This document shows, one piece after another, positions 48,987-57,306 of a DNA stretch of 64,000 bases. The position numbers and the translations under genes are program-made. Location: contig JAOQAI010000004.1 in assembly GCA_025963645.1 (NCBI GenBank), positions 1 through 64,000 of the forward strand, in the 5' to 3' direction. The notes under the pieces are model-generated. The model did no database searches. It saw only the letters and a program-made list of their open reading frames with translations, and had not been told where the DNA came from. The stretch comes from Flaviaestuariibacter sp. (GTDB lineage Bacteria; Bacteroidota; Bacteroidia; Chitinophagales; Chitinophagaceae). How positions within the stretch are numbered: position 1 is the first letter of the stretch; the number at the start of each line of letters is the position of its first letter.

Positions 48987-50144
48987 ATGCTTGCAATGAA
49001 TTATCGCGGCCCTTTTCGGGTTCGTGCAGACAAGAACATGCCTGAGCCCGAGATTCTTCATCCCGAAGATGCCATTGTGCGAGTGACGCGTTCGTGCATC
49101 TGTGGCTCTGATCTTCACCTCTATCATGGCCTCGTGCCGGACACCCGTGTAGGCATGACCTTTGGGCATGAATTTACCGGTATCGTGGAGCAAGTAGGGC
49201 CGGGTGTTCAAAAATTGAAGGTGGGCGATCATGTACTGGTGCCTTTCAATATAGCCTGTGGCAAATGCTCGTTTTGCAAGCAGCAATTATTTGGCAACTG
49301 CCACGAGTCGAATTCCCAGGCAACGGCTGTCGGAGCCATTTACGGTTACTCGCATACGGCGGGTGGATACGATGGCGGACAAGCAGAATACGTAAGGGTG
49401 CCTTATGCGGATGTAGGCCCTATGGTGATTCCGCAGGATATGGACCCGGATGATGCGGTGCTATTGACGGATGTAGTGCCCACAGGTTACCAGGCGGCAG
49501 AGATGGGCGGCATTAAACCGGGCGATACCGTAGTGGTATTTGGCGCAGGCCCGGTTGGTATCATGGCGGCTAAATGCGCCTGGTTGTTTGGCGCCGGGCG
49601 GGTTATCGTTATTGATCATGTCGAATACCGGTTGGACTTTGTTCGAAAATATGCCCAATGCGAGGCTTATAATTTCCGCTCACTGGAAGACCCGGTCTTA
49701 TTCTTAAAGAAGACCACCGGTTACTACGGAGCCGATGTGTGCATTGATGCCGTTGGTTGCGAAGCCGCGGGCAGCACGGCGCAAACCATCACCGGCAGAA
49801 AGCTTATGATGCAGGCTGGGTCCGCTACTGCCTTGCACTGGGCGATCAACTCGGTGAAGAAAGGAGGGATCGTTTCTATTGTAGGGGTGTATGGCCCTAC
49901 CGGTAATATCGTTCCGATCGGTAACGTGCTGAACAAGGGTTTAACAATCCGTGCTAACCAGGCATCGGTGAAACGCTTGCTGCCGCGACTGATAGAGCAT
50001 GTGCAGTCCGGACGATTGGATCCGAAAGCGATCATTTCGCACCGGGTGCCATTGGAGGAAGTAGCCGAAGCCTACCATATATTCTCTACCAAGTTGGACA
50101 ATTGCATCAAACCTATTTTAATCCCGCCTTCAGCCCGGGCCTAA
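48987..50144 (+). CDS. Zinc-dependent alcohol dehydrogenase (formaldehyde-dehydrogenase-like MDR)
   Basis: 385 residues. Medium-chain dehydrogenase: catalytic zinc from Cys38 in CICGSDLHLYHG, His and Glu in FGHEFTG; structural zinc from the four cysteines in IACGKCSFCKQQLFGNC. The Rossmann motif is VVVFGAGPVGIMAA with Asp at VIVIDH for NAD. The sequence order and the long C-terminal part follow the FdhA/Zn-dependent formaldehyde dehydrogenase-like group, often glutathione-independent. Start MLAMNYRGPF at 48987; a shorter start at the second Met is possible. It is followed after 12 bp by a small gene on the same strand, so the two are likely an operon. Actual substrate unknown. Confidence 0.9.
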   Translation: MLAMNYRGPFRVRADKNMPEPEILHPEDAIVRVTRSCICGSDLHLYHGLVPDTRVGMTFGHEFTGIVEQVGPGVQKLKVGDHVLVPFNIACGKCSFCKQQLFGNCHESNSQATAVGAIYGYSHTAGGYDGGQAEYVRVPYADVGPMVIPQDMDPDDAVLLTDVVPTGYQAAEMGGIKPGDTVVVFGAGPVGIMAAKCAWLFGAGRVIVIDHVEYRLDFVRKYAQCEAYNFRSLEDPVLFLKKTTGYYGADVCIDAVGCEAAGSTAQTITGRKLMMQAGSATALHWAINSVKKGGIVSIVGVYGPTGNIVPIGNVLNKGLTIRANQASVKRLLPRLIEHVQSGRLDPKAIISHRVPLEEVAEAYHIFSTKLDNCIKPILIPPSARA

Positions 50145-50156
50145 AACATAATGATT

Positions 50157-50657
50157 ATGGAAAACTTAGCAGACAACTATAAGCATATTAACGGATGGGG
50201 CATTGATGCCGATCCTGAAAATGAGCCTACCTATCCCATGAAGAATTGGACAGGTGATGATCATCGCCGACTGGATTATGAACGTTCGCAACAGCAGCCA
50301 ATTGATGTGGAGGTCTTGCATTCAAATGAACGTCCGAATGTAACAACCGTTTTCGGTACATCAACACCGCCATCGGGCATCAGCGGCAACCTGCGTCGTA
50401 AAGCTTTTGAATTCAGCGAAAGCAACTGGAACCATTGGCTGTTGCTATTGGCAGCCGACCGGGTGAATGTTGTAGAAGGTATTGTGGATGACCTGAAGAA
50501 CGGTCATGTGCCTAATATATTCGCGGAGAAGGGCTGGAAAGCGGAATGGAAGCACAACCCGGTGGGCCTGGTAAAAAAGGTGGCTATTACGGTGGCTGTC
50601 ACCGCTACCATCTTCAGCCTGTTATCCGGGAAAAAAGAAAAGACAGAGAATGCTTAG
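50157..50657 (+). CDS. Conserved hypothetical protein, membrane-anchored at the C-terminus
   Basis: 166 residues from the second Met at 50157 (MENLADNYKHINGWGID); the first ATG at 50151 adds two residues. Asp/Pro-rich N-terminal half (DADPENEPTYPMKNWTGDDH), then SGNLRRKAFEFSESNWNHWLLLL and a Leu-rich helix. The C-terminus has a hydrophobic segment (VAITVAVTATIFSLLSG) close to a Lys/Glu tail, which would be a tail anchor. It lies 12 bp after the alcohol dehydrogenase gene, so a linked function is possible. A terminator follows. Family unknown to me. Confidence 0.6.
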   Translation: MENLADNYKHINGWGIDADPENEPTYPMKNWTGDDHRRLDYERSQQQPIDVEVLHSNERPNVTTVFGTSTPPSGISGNLRRKAFEFSESNWNHWLLLLAADRVNVVEGIVDDLKNGHVPNIFAEKGWKAEWKHNPVGLVKKVAITVAVTATIFSLLSGKKEKTENA

Positions 50658-50682
50658 GTAGCAAATGCATATTCTTCTAGAG

Positions 50683-50713
50683 AAAAAGGCTGACCACTTG
50701 GTCAGCCTTTTTT
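50683..50713. terminator. Bidirectional intrinsic terminator
   Basis: AAAAAGGCTGACCA pairs with TGGTCAGCCTTTTTT around CT. A and T tracts flank it on both sides, so it serves the convergent genes ending at 50657 (+) and 50727 (-). Confidence 0.85.
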
Positions 50714-50726
50714 GATGGGGCAAATT

Positions 50727-51770
50727 TTATAGCGTGGCAAGATCAATGACAAACCGGTATTTCACATCGCCTTTCATCATGCGCTCATAGGCTTCGTTGA
50801 TGTCCTTCATCGCGATCACTTCTACATCCGATACAATGTTATGTTCCGCGCAATAATCAAGCATTTCCTGTGTTTCGGGAATGCCGCCAATGAGCGAGCC
50901 GGCAATGCTGCGGCGTTGAAAAATAAGATTGAAGGCAGGTATTTGTGCCGGTGCCGGTGGCGCTCCAACACAGATCATCACACCATTGGTGTTCAACATT
51001 CCTAAATACACATTGTAATCATGAGGTGCCGAAACCGTGTCAATGATAAAATCAAAATGATTGGCTAAGCTCTTTATTGTTTCCTCGTTGCTGGTTAACG
51101 CGAAGCGGTGAGCACCCAGACGCCTGGCATCCGTTTCTTTAGAAGGAGAGTGGCTTAGCATCGTTACTTCGGCGCCAAAGGAAACGGCGAATTTTACCGC
51201 CATATGTCCTAGGCCGCCTAATCCTAACACGCCTACTTTATGCCCTTTGGTGATGCCCCAATGGCGCAGCGGAGAATAAGTTGTGATACCCGCGCAAAGC
51301 AATGGTGCTACGGCTTGCAGGTCTAATTTTTCAGACACTTTCAAAACAAAATCCTCAGTCGTTACAATTTGCTTGCTATAGCCGCCATAGGTAACTGTCT
51401 TGCCATCCCGTTCCAGTGCATTATACGTGCCTACTGATCCGCCTTCGCAATATTGTTCGAGGCCTTCTTTACACTTCGGGCATTCGCGGCAGCTATCCAC
51501 CAGGCAACCCACACCAGCGAGATCACCTTCTTTGAATTTGGTTACGTCGCTGCCGACGCCTGTTACCCGTCCCACGATCTCATGTCCCGGCACCATGGGA
51601 TATATGGAATTCCCCCATTCGTTACGCACCTGGTGAATATCGGAATGGCAGACGCCACAATAAAGAATTTCGATCTGTACATCCTTAGGTCCTAACTCGC
51701 GGCGCTGCAGCTCAAAATCACGTAGTGGCGAAGTAGCATCGTACGCGGCGTATGCTTTTGTATGGCTCAT
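50727..51770 (-). CDS. NAD(P)-dependent alcohol dehydrogenase (AdhA/YahK-like)
   Basis: 347 residues, cytoplasmic. Catalytic zinc: Cys in YCGVCHSDIHQVRNEWG, His and Glu in PGHEIVG. Structural zinc cysteines: CRECPKCKEGLEQYC. Cofactor motif: VGVLGLGGLGHMAVKFA. The pattern (RNEWGNSIYPMVPGHE) is that of the NADP-linked cinnamyl-alcohol/aldehyde reductase branch such as YahK. Start MSHTKAYAAYD at 51770. It converges with the other alcohol dehydrogenase operon but is not closely related to it; both may handle aldehydes. Confidence 0.92.
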   Translation of the reverse strand: MSHTKAYAAYDATSPLRDFELQRRELGPKDVQIEILYCGVCHSDIHQVRNEWGNSIYPMVPGHEIVGRVTGVGSDVTKFKEGDLAGVGCLVDSCRECPKCKEGLEQYCEGGSVGTYNALERDGKTVTYGGYSKQIVTTEDFVLKVSEKLDLQAVAPLLCAGITTYSPLRHWGITKGHKVGVLGLGGLGHMAVKFAVSFGAEVTMLSHSPSKETDARRLGAHRFALTSNEETIKSLANHFDFIIDTVSAPHDYNVYLGMLNTNGVMICVGAPPAPAQIPAFNLIFQRRSIAGSLIGGIPETQEMLDYCAEHNIVSDVEVIAMKDINEAYERMMKGDVKYRFVIDLATL

Positions 51771-51843
51771 TGATAGAAGGGTTTAAGCAACAAATGTATG
51801 CGTGGATAGCCAGTGCGTAAATGCTTCAGTAACGAATAAAAAT

Positions 51844-51871
51844 AAAACCCGGTAAATGGCTCGCCGGGTTT
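51844..51871 (-). terminator. Terminator of the T9SS cargo gene
   Basis: On the minus strand AAACCCGGCGAGCC pairs with TTTACCGGGTTT-type sequence, a good stem followed by T-rich DNA, about 25 bp after the stop at 51895. Confidence 0.65.
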
Positions 51872-51894
51872 ATTTTATGATGGATAATAAGCTA

Positions 51895-52533
51895 TCAGCG
51901 TTTGATGAACCGCTCTGTCATGCCTTGATCGTCACCGACAACTGTAACTGTGTAAAGTCCTGAAGGCAACCCTGAAGTATCAAGGCTTTTGCGCTCTGTG
52001 CCTTTCTCACAGCTAAGGGCCTGTCGGCTTACGATATTGCCGTTTTGATCAGCAATGAGGAAAACTGATTTCTCCTTTCTTGAAGAATTGATATGAAACC
52101 AAAGTGCGGTAGTGACCGCACCAGAAGATAGCAAGGTTAACTTTTTGGCTTTTGGAAATTGAAGAGAAATGATCTTGCTATAGTATGGCACCCCGTGATT
52201 ATCCATACATTCCAGGCGGTAGAAGCCGGTATCGGTAAGGAGGTTGGCCCGGGCATCCTTAAAACCATACTTGTTTCGGTCGGCGTTATTTACACTGCCT
52301 CTTGCAGTCGTGCGGTTGATGGTGGAGAAATGGATGCCATCAGTGCTTCTTTGCAGGTTGAAATGGCTGACCGTCAATTCCTGCACTGTCTCCCAGCTTA
52401 GTTCCGCTTCAGCGTTTACGACTTTCCCCGAAAAAGTGAGGAAACCCATCGAAGTTGTTTGTTGGGCGCCGGTGCGCATAGTAAAGAATACAGCCAATAG
52501 CAGGAAGCAGGCAAAAGATAAATTTTTTCTCAT
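51895..52533 (-). CDS. Secreted protein with T9SS C-terminal sorting domain
   Basis: 212 residues from the ATG at 52533 (MRKNLSFACFLLLAVFF, a signal peptide cleaved near TGAQQ). An earlier start at 52569 would put 12 residues in front of the basic segment. The mature N-terminal part is a beta-sandwich-like module (VNAEAELSWETVQELTVSHFNLQ, then GFYRLECMDNHGVPYYSKII). The final 70 residues end with LDTSGLPSGLYTVTVVGDDQG and ERFIKR, the type A signal that sends proteins through the type IX secretion system to the cell surface or outside. So it is a small surface or secreted protein, substrate of T9SS. Confidence 0.82.
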   Translation of the reverse strand: MRKNLSFACFLLLAVFFTMRTGAQQTTSMGFLTFSGKVVNAEAELSWETVQELTVSHFNLQRSTDGIHFSTINRTTARGSVNNADRNKYGFKDARANLLTDTGFYRLECMDNHGVPYYSKIISLQFPKAKKLTLLSSGAVTTALWFHINSSRKEKSVFLIADQNGNIVSRQALSCEKGTERKSLDTSGLPSGLYTVTVVGDDQGMTERFIKR

Positions 52534-52768
52534 GAAGAATTCGTTTAAAGGGTTACGAAAAGGCTTCAAGGAAATTGGAGGCTGCCAGAGGAATGGATAG
52601 GATCGGAAATTCGGGTAGGATGTCGGAAGAAGCCGCTAAAGTAATCTTCACCTTTTTAAAAAAGAAACTTTTGGACACTTTTTTTATCGGTCGGTTTTTG
52701 CCACTCTTCAAATGAAGCTCCTGTCAACGGCAGAAATTCCTAACTTTCGCTCTTAACAAATCTCAACT

Positions 52769-54079
52769 ATGAAAAAGGTTCTTTCCTTATTTCTACTTAT
52801 CAGCACACAGCTTGGTGCGCAAACTAAAGCGGACGATGTCAAAACCTTCACCCTGAAGAACGGGATGAAGTTCCTCGTGCTGGAAGATGCTTCGATTCCA
52901 AATGCGAACATGTACCTGTTTTACAAAGTGGGCAGCCGCAATGAGCACCCGGGTATTACCGGTCTCTCGCATTTTTTTGAGCACATGATGTTTAATGGCG
53001 CCAAGAAATATGGTCCCAAACAATTTGACCAGGTAATGGAATACAATGGCGGCTCCAACAACGCTTACACTACGAATGATGTAACGGTATATACCAACTG
53101 GTTCCCGGCTTCTTCTATGGAAGTGATCTTCGACCTGGAAGCGGATCGCATTTCTTCGTTAAGCATTGATTCCGTAATGGTGCAAAGCGAACGCGGCGTA
53201 GTGATCTCCGAAAGAAGCACCGGTCTGGAGAATTCACCTTGGCGGCTGCTATCGGAGAATATTGAAGCCACCTCGTTCCAGGAAGGCGCTTACCATTGGC
53301 CCGTGATTGGTTACGAGCCGGATATTAAGAATTGGACAAAGGAAGACCTGGAGTATTATTTCCGCACCTACTATGCGCCTAATAATTGCGTGGTAGTGAT
53401 GTCGGGCGCTATAAAATTTGATGCCGTAAAAGCGATGGCAGAAAAATACCTGGAGCGGATCCCAGCACAACCTGCACCAAAGCCGGTGCATTTGTTAGAA
53501 ACACCGCAAACAGGGGAGCGCCGCATCACGGTACAAAAAGATGTATCGGCTCCCTACCTCGGCATTGGCTACCGGGTACCAAACGCCAAAAGCGATGACT
53601 ATTTTGCACTGGATATTTTAAGTTCGATCCTTACGAACGGTAACTCCTCACGCCTTTATTCCGCACTGGTTGATAAAAAGCAACTGGCTTCCAACATCTT
53701 CACCTCTTTCTCCGCTACGTTTGATGAAAACCTTTTCGGCATACTTGCTTCTACCAACCGTGGCAAAAAAGCCGAAGACCTGGAGAAGGCTATTTATGAA
53801 GAGTTGGAAAAGATCAGGAAAGATGGCATTACAGCAAACGAACTGCAAAAGGTAAAAAACCAAAAGCTGATCGAGTTTTATAACCAGATAGAAACAATCA
53901 ACGGCAAGTCAAACAATATTGGTACGTACGAGGTTTTTTTTGGCGATTACCGCCGCATGTTTGATGCGCCGGCACTTTACAATAAAGTGACGGTTGACGA
54001 TATCAAACGGGTAGCCAACCAGTATTTTAAGAAAAGTACCCGTACTGTTGGAATTGTAGAAACCAACGTTGAGGACTAA
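52769..54079 (+). CDS. M16 family peptidase, catalytic subunit
   Basis: 436 residues with signal peptide MKKVLSLFLLISTQLGA, cleaved before QTK. The zinc motif is His68-Phe-Phe-Glu71-His72 in GLSHFFEHMMFNG; the downstream Glu ligand lies in MVQSERGVVISERSTG. The remaining family features (YAPNNCVVVMSGAIKFDAV, VPNAKSDDYFALDILSSIL) are present. It is one of a pair: the next gene encodes the zinc-less partner 86 bp downstream, as in heterodimeric mitochondrial-processing-peptidase-like enzymes. Periplasmic. An independent two-domain M16 enzyme is at 11.7 kb. Confidence 0.93.
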   Translation: MKKVLSLFLLISTQLGAQTKADDVKTFTLKNGMKFLVLEDASIPNANMYLFYKVGSRNEHPGITGLSHFFEHMMFNGAKKYGPKQFDQVMEYNGGSNNAYTTNDVTVYTNWFPASSMEVIFDLEADRISSLSIDSVMVQSERGVVISERSTGLENSPWRLLSENIEATSFQEGAYHWPVIGYEPDIKNWTKEDLEYYFRTYYAPNNCVVVMSGAIKFDAVKAMAEKYLERIPAQPAPKPVHLLETPQTGERRITVQKDVSAPYLGIGYRVPNAKSDDYFALDILSSILTNGNSSRLYSALVDKKQLASNIFTSFSATFDENLFGILASTNRGKKAEDLEKAIYEELEKIRKDGITANELQKVKNQKLIEFYNQIETINGKSNNIGTYEVFFGDYRRMFDAPALYNKVTVDDIKRVANQYFKKSTRTVGIVETNVED

Positions 54080-54165
54080 AATGATAGTAATCAGTGATGA
54101 GTACTTAATGTGATCAGGCTTACATGCCAATGCTTCCCAACATCTAAACCTTTTAATTTTTTATA

Positions 54166-55566
54166 ATGAAACACTTCTTCCGATATTTTTTTCTGCTGCT
54201 GGGGGTTTGCTTTAGTGCTACCGTCTTTGCGCAGTCCGGCACTTTCAAGTTACCCGCCTACGAAAAGACTGTTTTAAAAAACGGTCTTACTATCTACCTG
54301 ATGGAGCAGCACGAAGTGCCTACGATAACCCTTTCGGCTGTGATGCCTGCTGGCGCTATTTATGACAAAACACAGAACGGGCTCGCCACGATGACGGCTT
54401 CGGCATTGATGACCGGTACCGCTAGGATGACAAAATCCAAACTGGAAGAAGAATTGGACTTTATAGGCGCTTCTGTTGATGCGTATGCTTCAAAAGAATC
54501 GGCTGGACTGAGTGCCCGCTTCGCTTCCAAAGACCGGGATAAAGTATTAGGAATTGTTAGGGACGTATTGCTAACCCCCACTTTTGATGAAAAGGAATTC
54601 GAAAAAGAAAAAGCATTGCTGATCGCCGGCCTGGAGCAAGCCAAAGAAAGCCCGCGCAACGTGATCGGTAATTATTTTGACCAGCTATCCTATGGCTCAC
54701 ATGTATATGCTAATCCGGAAAGCGGAAAGGTTTCAACAGTAACCAAACTTACGGCTGCCGATGCGCGTCGTTTTTATAGAAGCAATTATATTCCTAACGG
54801 TTCTGCCATTGCGTTAGTAGGCGATTTTAACACCAGGGAAATGAAAGTAAAATTGGAGAGCTTGTTCGGGGCCTGGGTGAAAGGAACGGTTCCAACGAAC
54901 CTGGCGAATGCTGCTGTTCAACCCCCTACAAGCGCCAAAGTTTTATTGGTAAATAAAAGCGATGCCAAGGAAACCACCTTTATTATCGGAGGCCCGGGTG
55001 TGCCGCGCAGCAATCCGGACTATGTAGCCATGGAAGTGGTCAATACGGTTTTTGGTGGCCGTTTTACCTCCTGGCTAAATGATGAACTGCGGGTGAATAC
55101 CGGTCTCACTTATGGCGCCAACAGTTCTTTTTCAAGATTGAAGCATGCGGGCACTTTCCGCATCTCCACCTTCACTGCAACCAAGAATACCGAAGCAGCG
55201 ATGGATACAGCTATTAAAGTGCTCAACAAATTGCATACGACCGGCATTGATGAAAAGACGCTGACCTCCGCCAAGAATTATGTGAAAGGTGGATTGCCAC
55301 CACGATATGAAACCTCGGGTCAACTGGCTGGATTACTTACCTCGATGTTCTGGTATGGCTTTGACGAATCATTTATTAATAATTTTCAGAAGAACGTGGA
55401 TGAACTGACGGTTGCGAAAGCGAAGGAGATTGTTCAGAAATACTATCCCAAGAACAACCTGCAATTCATTATGGTAGGTAATGCCGAGGCCATCCGTAAG
55501 ATCGCAGCCAAGTACGGCACGGTTACCGAAGTAAATATCAAGGACGATTCGGTGAAAACGTTTTAA
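54166..55566 (+). CDS. M16 family peptidase-like protein, non-catalytic partner
   Basis: 466 residues, signal peptide MKHFFRYFFLLLGVCFSATVFA, cleaved before QSG. The region corresponding to HxxEH reads GLATMTASALMTGTARMTKSK with no His or Glu, so no zinc is bound. The C-terminal R/Y substrate-handling motif is conserved (GGRFTSWLNDELRVNTGLTYGANS). This is the usual beta-type partner that completes the clamshell with the catalytic subunit encoded directly upstream. Periplasmic. An intrinsic terminator ends the pair. Confidence 0.92.
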   Translation: MKHFFRYFFLLLGVCFSATVFAQSGTFKLPAYEKTVLKNGLTIYLMEQHEVPTITLSAVMPAGAIYDKTQNGLATMTASALMTGTARMTKSKLEEELDFIGASVDAYASKESAGLSARFASKDRDKVLGIVRDVLLTPTFDEKEFEKEKALLIAGLEQAKESPRNVIGNYFDQLSYGSHVYANPESGKVSTVTKLTAADARRFYRSNYIPNGSAIALVGDFNTREMKVKLESLFGAWVKGTVPTNLANAAVQPPTSAKVLLVNKSDAKETTFIIGGPGVPRSNPDYVAMEVVNTVFGGRFTSWLNDELRVNTGLTYGANSSFSRLKHAGTFRISTFTATKNTEAAMDTAIKVLNKLHTTGIDEKTLTSAKNYVKGGLPPRYETSGQLAGLLTSMFWYGFDESFINNFQKNVDELTVAKAKEIVQKYYPKNNLQFIMVGNAEAIRKIAAKYGTVTEVNIKDDSVKTF

Positions 55567-55589
55567 AGCGCTATCAACCCTATCTTGTG

Positions 55590-55622
55590 ACCGCAAACTA
55601 TTTCTACAGTTTGCGGTTTTTA
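55590..55622 (+). terminator. Intrinsic terminator of the M16 pair
   Basis: ACCGCAAACT pairs with AGTTTGCGGT around ATTTCTAC and runs into TTTTT, 24 bp after the stop. Confidence 0.85.
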
Positions 55623-55703
55623 ATACGTAATAGGGTAATTTGTTTTTGTTACCCTTACTTAACCGCAGCTAAATAGAACTTACCTTAGCGGCTACCCTTA
55701 TTT

Positions 55704-57296
55704 ATGATCCTGATCGTTGACGATAGGCCTGAAAATATTCTTTCGCTGAAGAGCATTCTTGAAATGAACAAGATCGAGGTGGATACCGCCTTGTCTGGTG
55801 AAGAAGCTTTAAAGAAGATACTCAAGCAAACCTATGCCCTAATCATACTGGATGTGCAGATGCCTGGCATGGATGGATTTGAAGTGGCGGAAGCTATTTC
55901 AAACTACAGCCGCAGCAAGCATACGCCTATCATTTTTCTTTCTGCCGTTAGTACACACAAGCGTTTCATTGCAAAAGGCTTTGAGTCAGGAGCGATTGAT
56001 TACCTTATAAAGCCGGTTGATCCGGACTTGCTGATCCTGCGGGTAAAAACATTGCAGCGGCTTTATGAACAAACCATTGCGTTAAACGAATCGCAGAAAG
56101 CTTTGCAACAGGAGATAGAGGTGCGCCGTGAAGCCGAACGGGCCCTAAGCACTACTGTTTCGGAATTGCATACCACTTTGGAATCGATTCCGCAGATTGC
56201 TTTTACCGCACGTCCGGATGGAACTATTGAATTTGTGAACCAATGCTGGTTCGACTATTCTTCAGAAGCATCGAAGTTTCCCAAGTCGCAGGAAGATACT
56301 ATTGACCTGGAAAAGGAATGGAAAACAGCTATACCATTAGGAAGAAGGCTTGAGTTGGAAGTGCCGATCCAAAAGCTTTCCAACAAGGAATTTCGTTATC
56401 ACTTGCTGCGGGTGTCGCCTGTGTATAATGATATGGATATTGTAAAATGGGTAGGAACTTTTACGGATATCCACGAACAGAAGAAACTAAGCGAGGTTTT
56501 GGAGCAGCGGGTGGAAGAGCGAACCCAGGCTTTGATCATTGCCAATAAGGAGTTGGAAGAAACCAATAACGATCTGCAGCAATTCACTACCATTGCTTCG
56601 CATGATCTGAAAGAGCCGCTCCGGAAGATCCAGTTCTTTGGTGGCATCTTAGAGGAACAATTGGAGCATATTGACCAAGCTTCGAAAAGAAACCTCGTGA
56701 AGATCGGACAATCGGCTAATCGCATGAGCCGATTGATTGACGATGTGCTTAATTTCTCGCGGCTCTCCCAGGCCAATCTTTTTGAGCCTGTTGACCTGAA
56801 TGTTCTCATGCAGGAAGTGGTAGCTGACCTTGAAATAGCCATTAATGAGAAAGATGCATTAATCGAGTGGCAGGATTTGCCGGTGATTGATGCCAACCCG
56901 GGATTATTGCGGCAGGCGCTTCAAAACATTGTAAGTAATGCACTTAAGTTTTCAAAGCAAGGTGTAAAGCCGCATATCAGCATCACTGCGGAGAAGGTAG
57001 CAGCTTTGAAAGCTGATAGTGAAGTATCTGAAGCCGGGGAATTCAGCCGCATTTCTGTTAGGGATAATGGCATTGGCTTCGATGAAAAGTACCTCAATAA
57101 AATCTTTAGCATTTTTCAGCGCCTGCATACCCGCGATAATTATGAAGGCACGGGCATGGGACTCGCCATCACCAAAAAGATCATTCAAAAACACAACGGG
57201 CTGATCACAGCTTCCAGCAGGATAGATGAAGGCTCTTGTTTTACGGTGGTGCTGCCATTGAAGCAAGGTCAGCCTGTTATATTAACCCCATCATAA
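55704..57296 (+). CDS. Receiver-PAS-histidine kinase
   Basis: 530 residues, cytoplasmic. An N-terminal receiver (1-120) has Asp6-Asp7 and phosphoacceptor Asp50 in ALIILDVQMPGMDG, then Lys in YLIKPVDPDLL. A coiled linker (QKALQQEIEVRREAERAL) precedes a PAS domain (about 150-270; GTIEFVNQCWFDYSSE). The HisKA domain has His300 in ASHDLKEPLRKIQ, and the ATPase domain has N-box LRQALQNIVSNALKFS and G boxes DNGIGF and GTGMGLAITKKI. A receiver ahead of the kinase means its activity is controlled by upstream phosphorylation. First gene of the signalling operon; 10 bp before the large hybrid kinase. Confidence 0.92.
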   Translation: MILIVDDRPENILSLKSILEMNKIEVDTALSGEEALKKILKQTYALIILDVQMPGMDGFEVAEAISNYSRSKHTPIIFLSAVSTHKRFIAKGFESGAIDYLIKPVDPDLLILRVKTLQRLYEQTIALNESQKALQQEIEVRREAERALSTTVSELHTTLESIPQIAFTARPDGTIEFVNQCWFDYSSEASKFPKSQEDTIDLEKEWKTAIPLGRRLELEVPIQKLSNKEFRYHLLRVSPVYNDMDIVKWVGTFTDIHEQKKLSEVLEQRVEERTQALIIANKELEETNNDLQQFTTIASHDLKEPLRKIQFFGGILEEQLEHIDQASKRNLVKIGQSANRMSRLIDDVLNFSRLSQANLFEPVDLNVLMQEVVADLEIAINEKDALIEWQDLPVIDANPGLLRQALQNIVSNALKFSKQGVKPHISITAEKVAALKADSEVSEAGEFSRISVRDNGIGFDEKYLNKIFSIFQRLHTRDNYEGTGMGLAITKKIIQKHNGLITASSRIDEGSCFTVVLPLKQGQPVILTPS

Positions 57297-57306
57297 CCAC
57301 CTTGCG

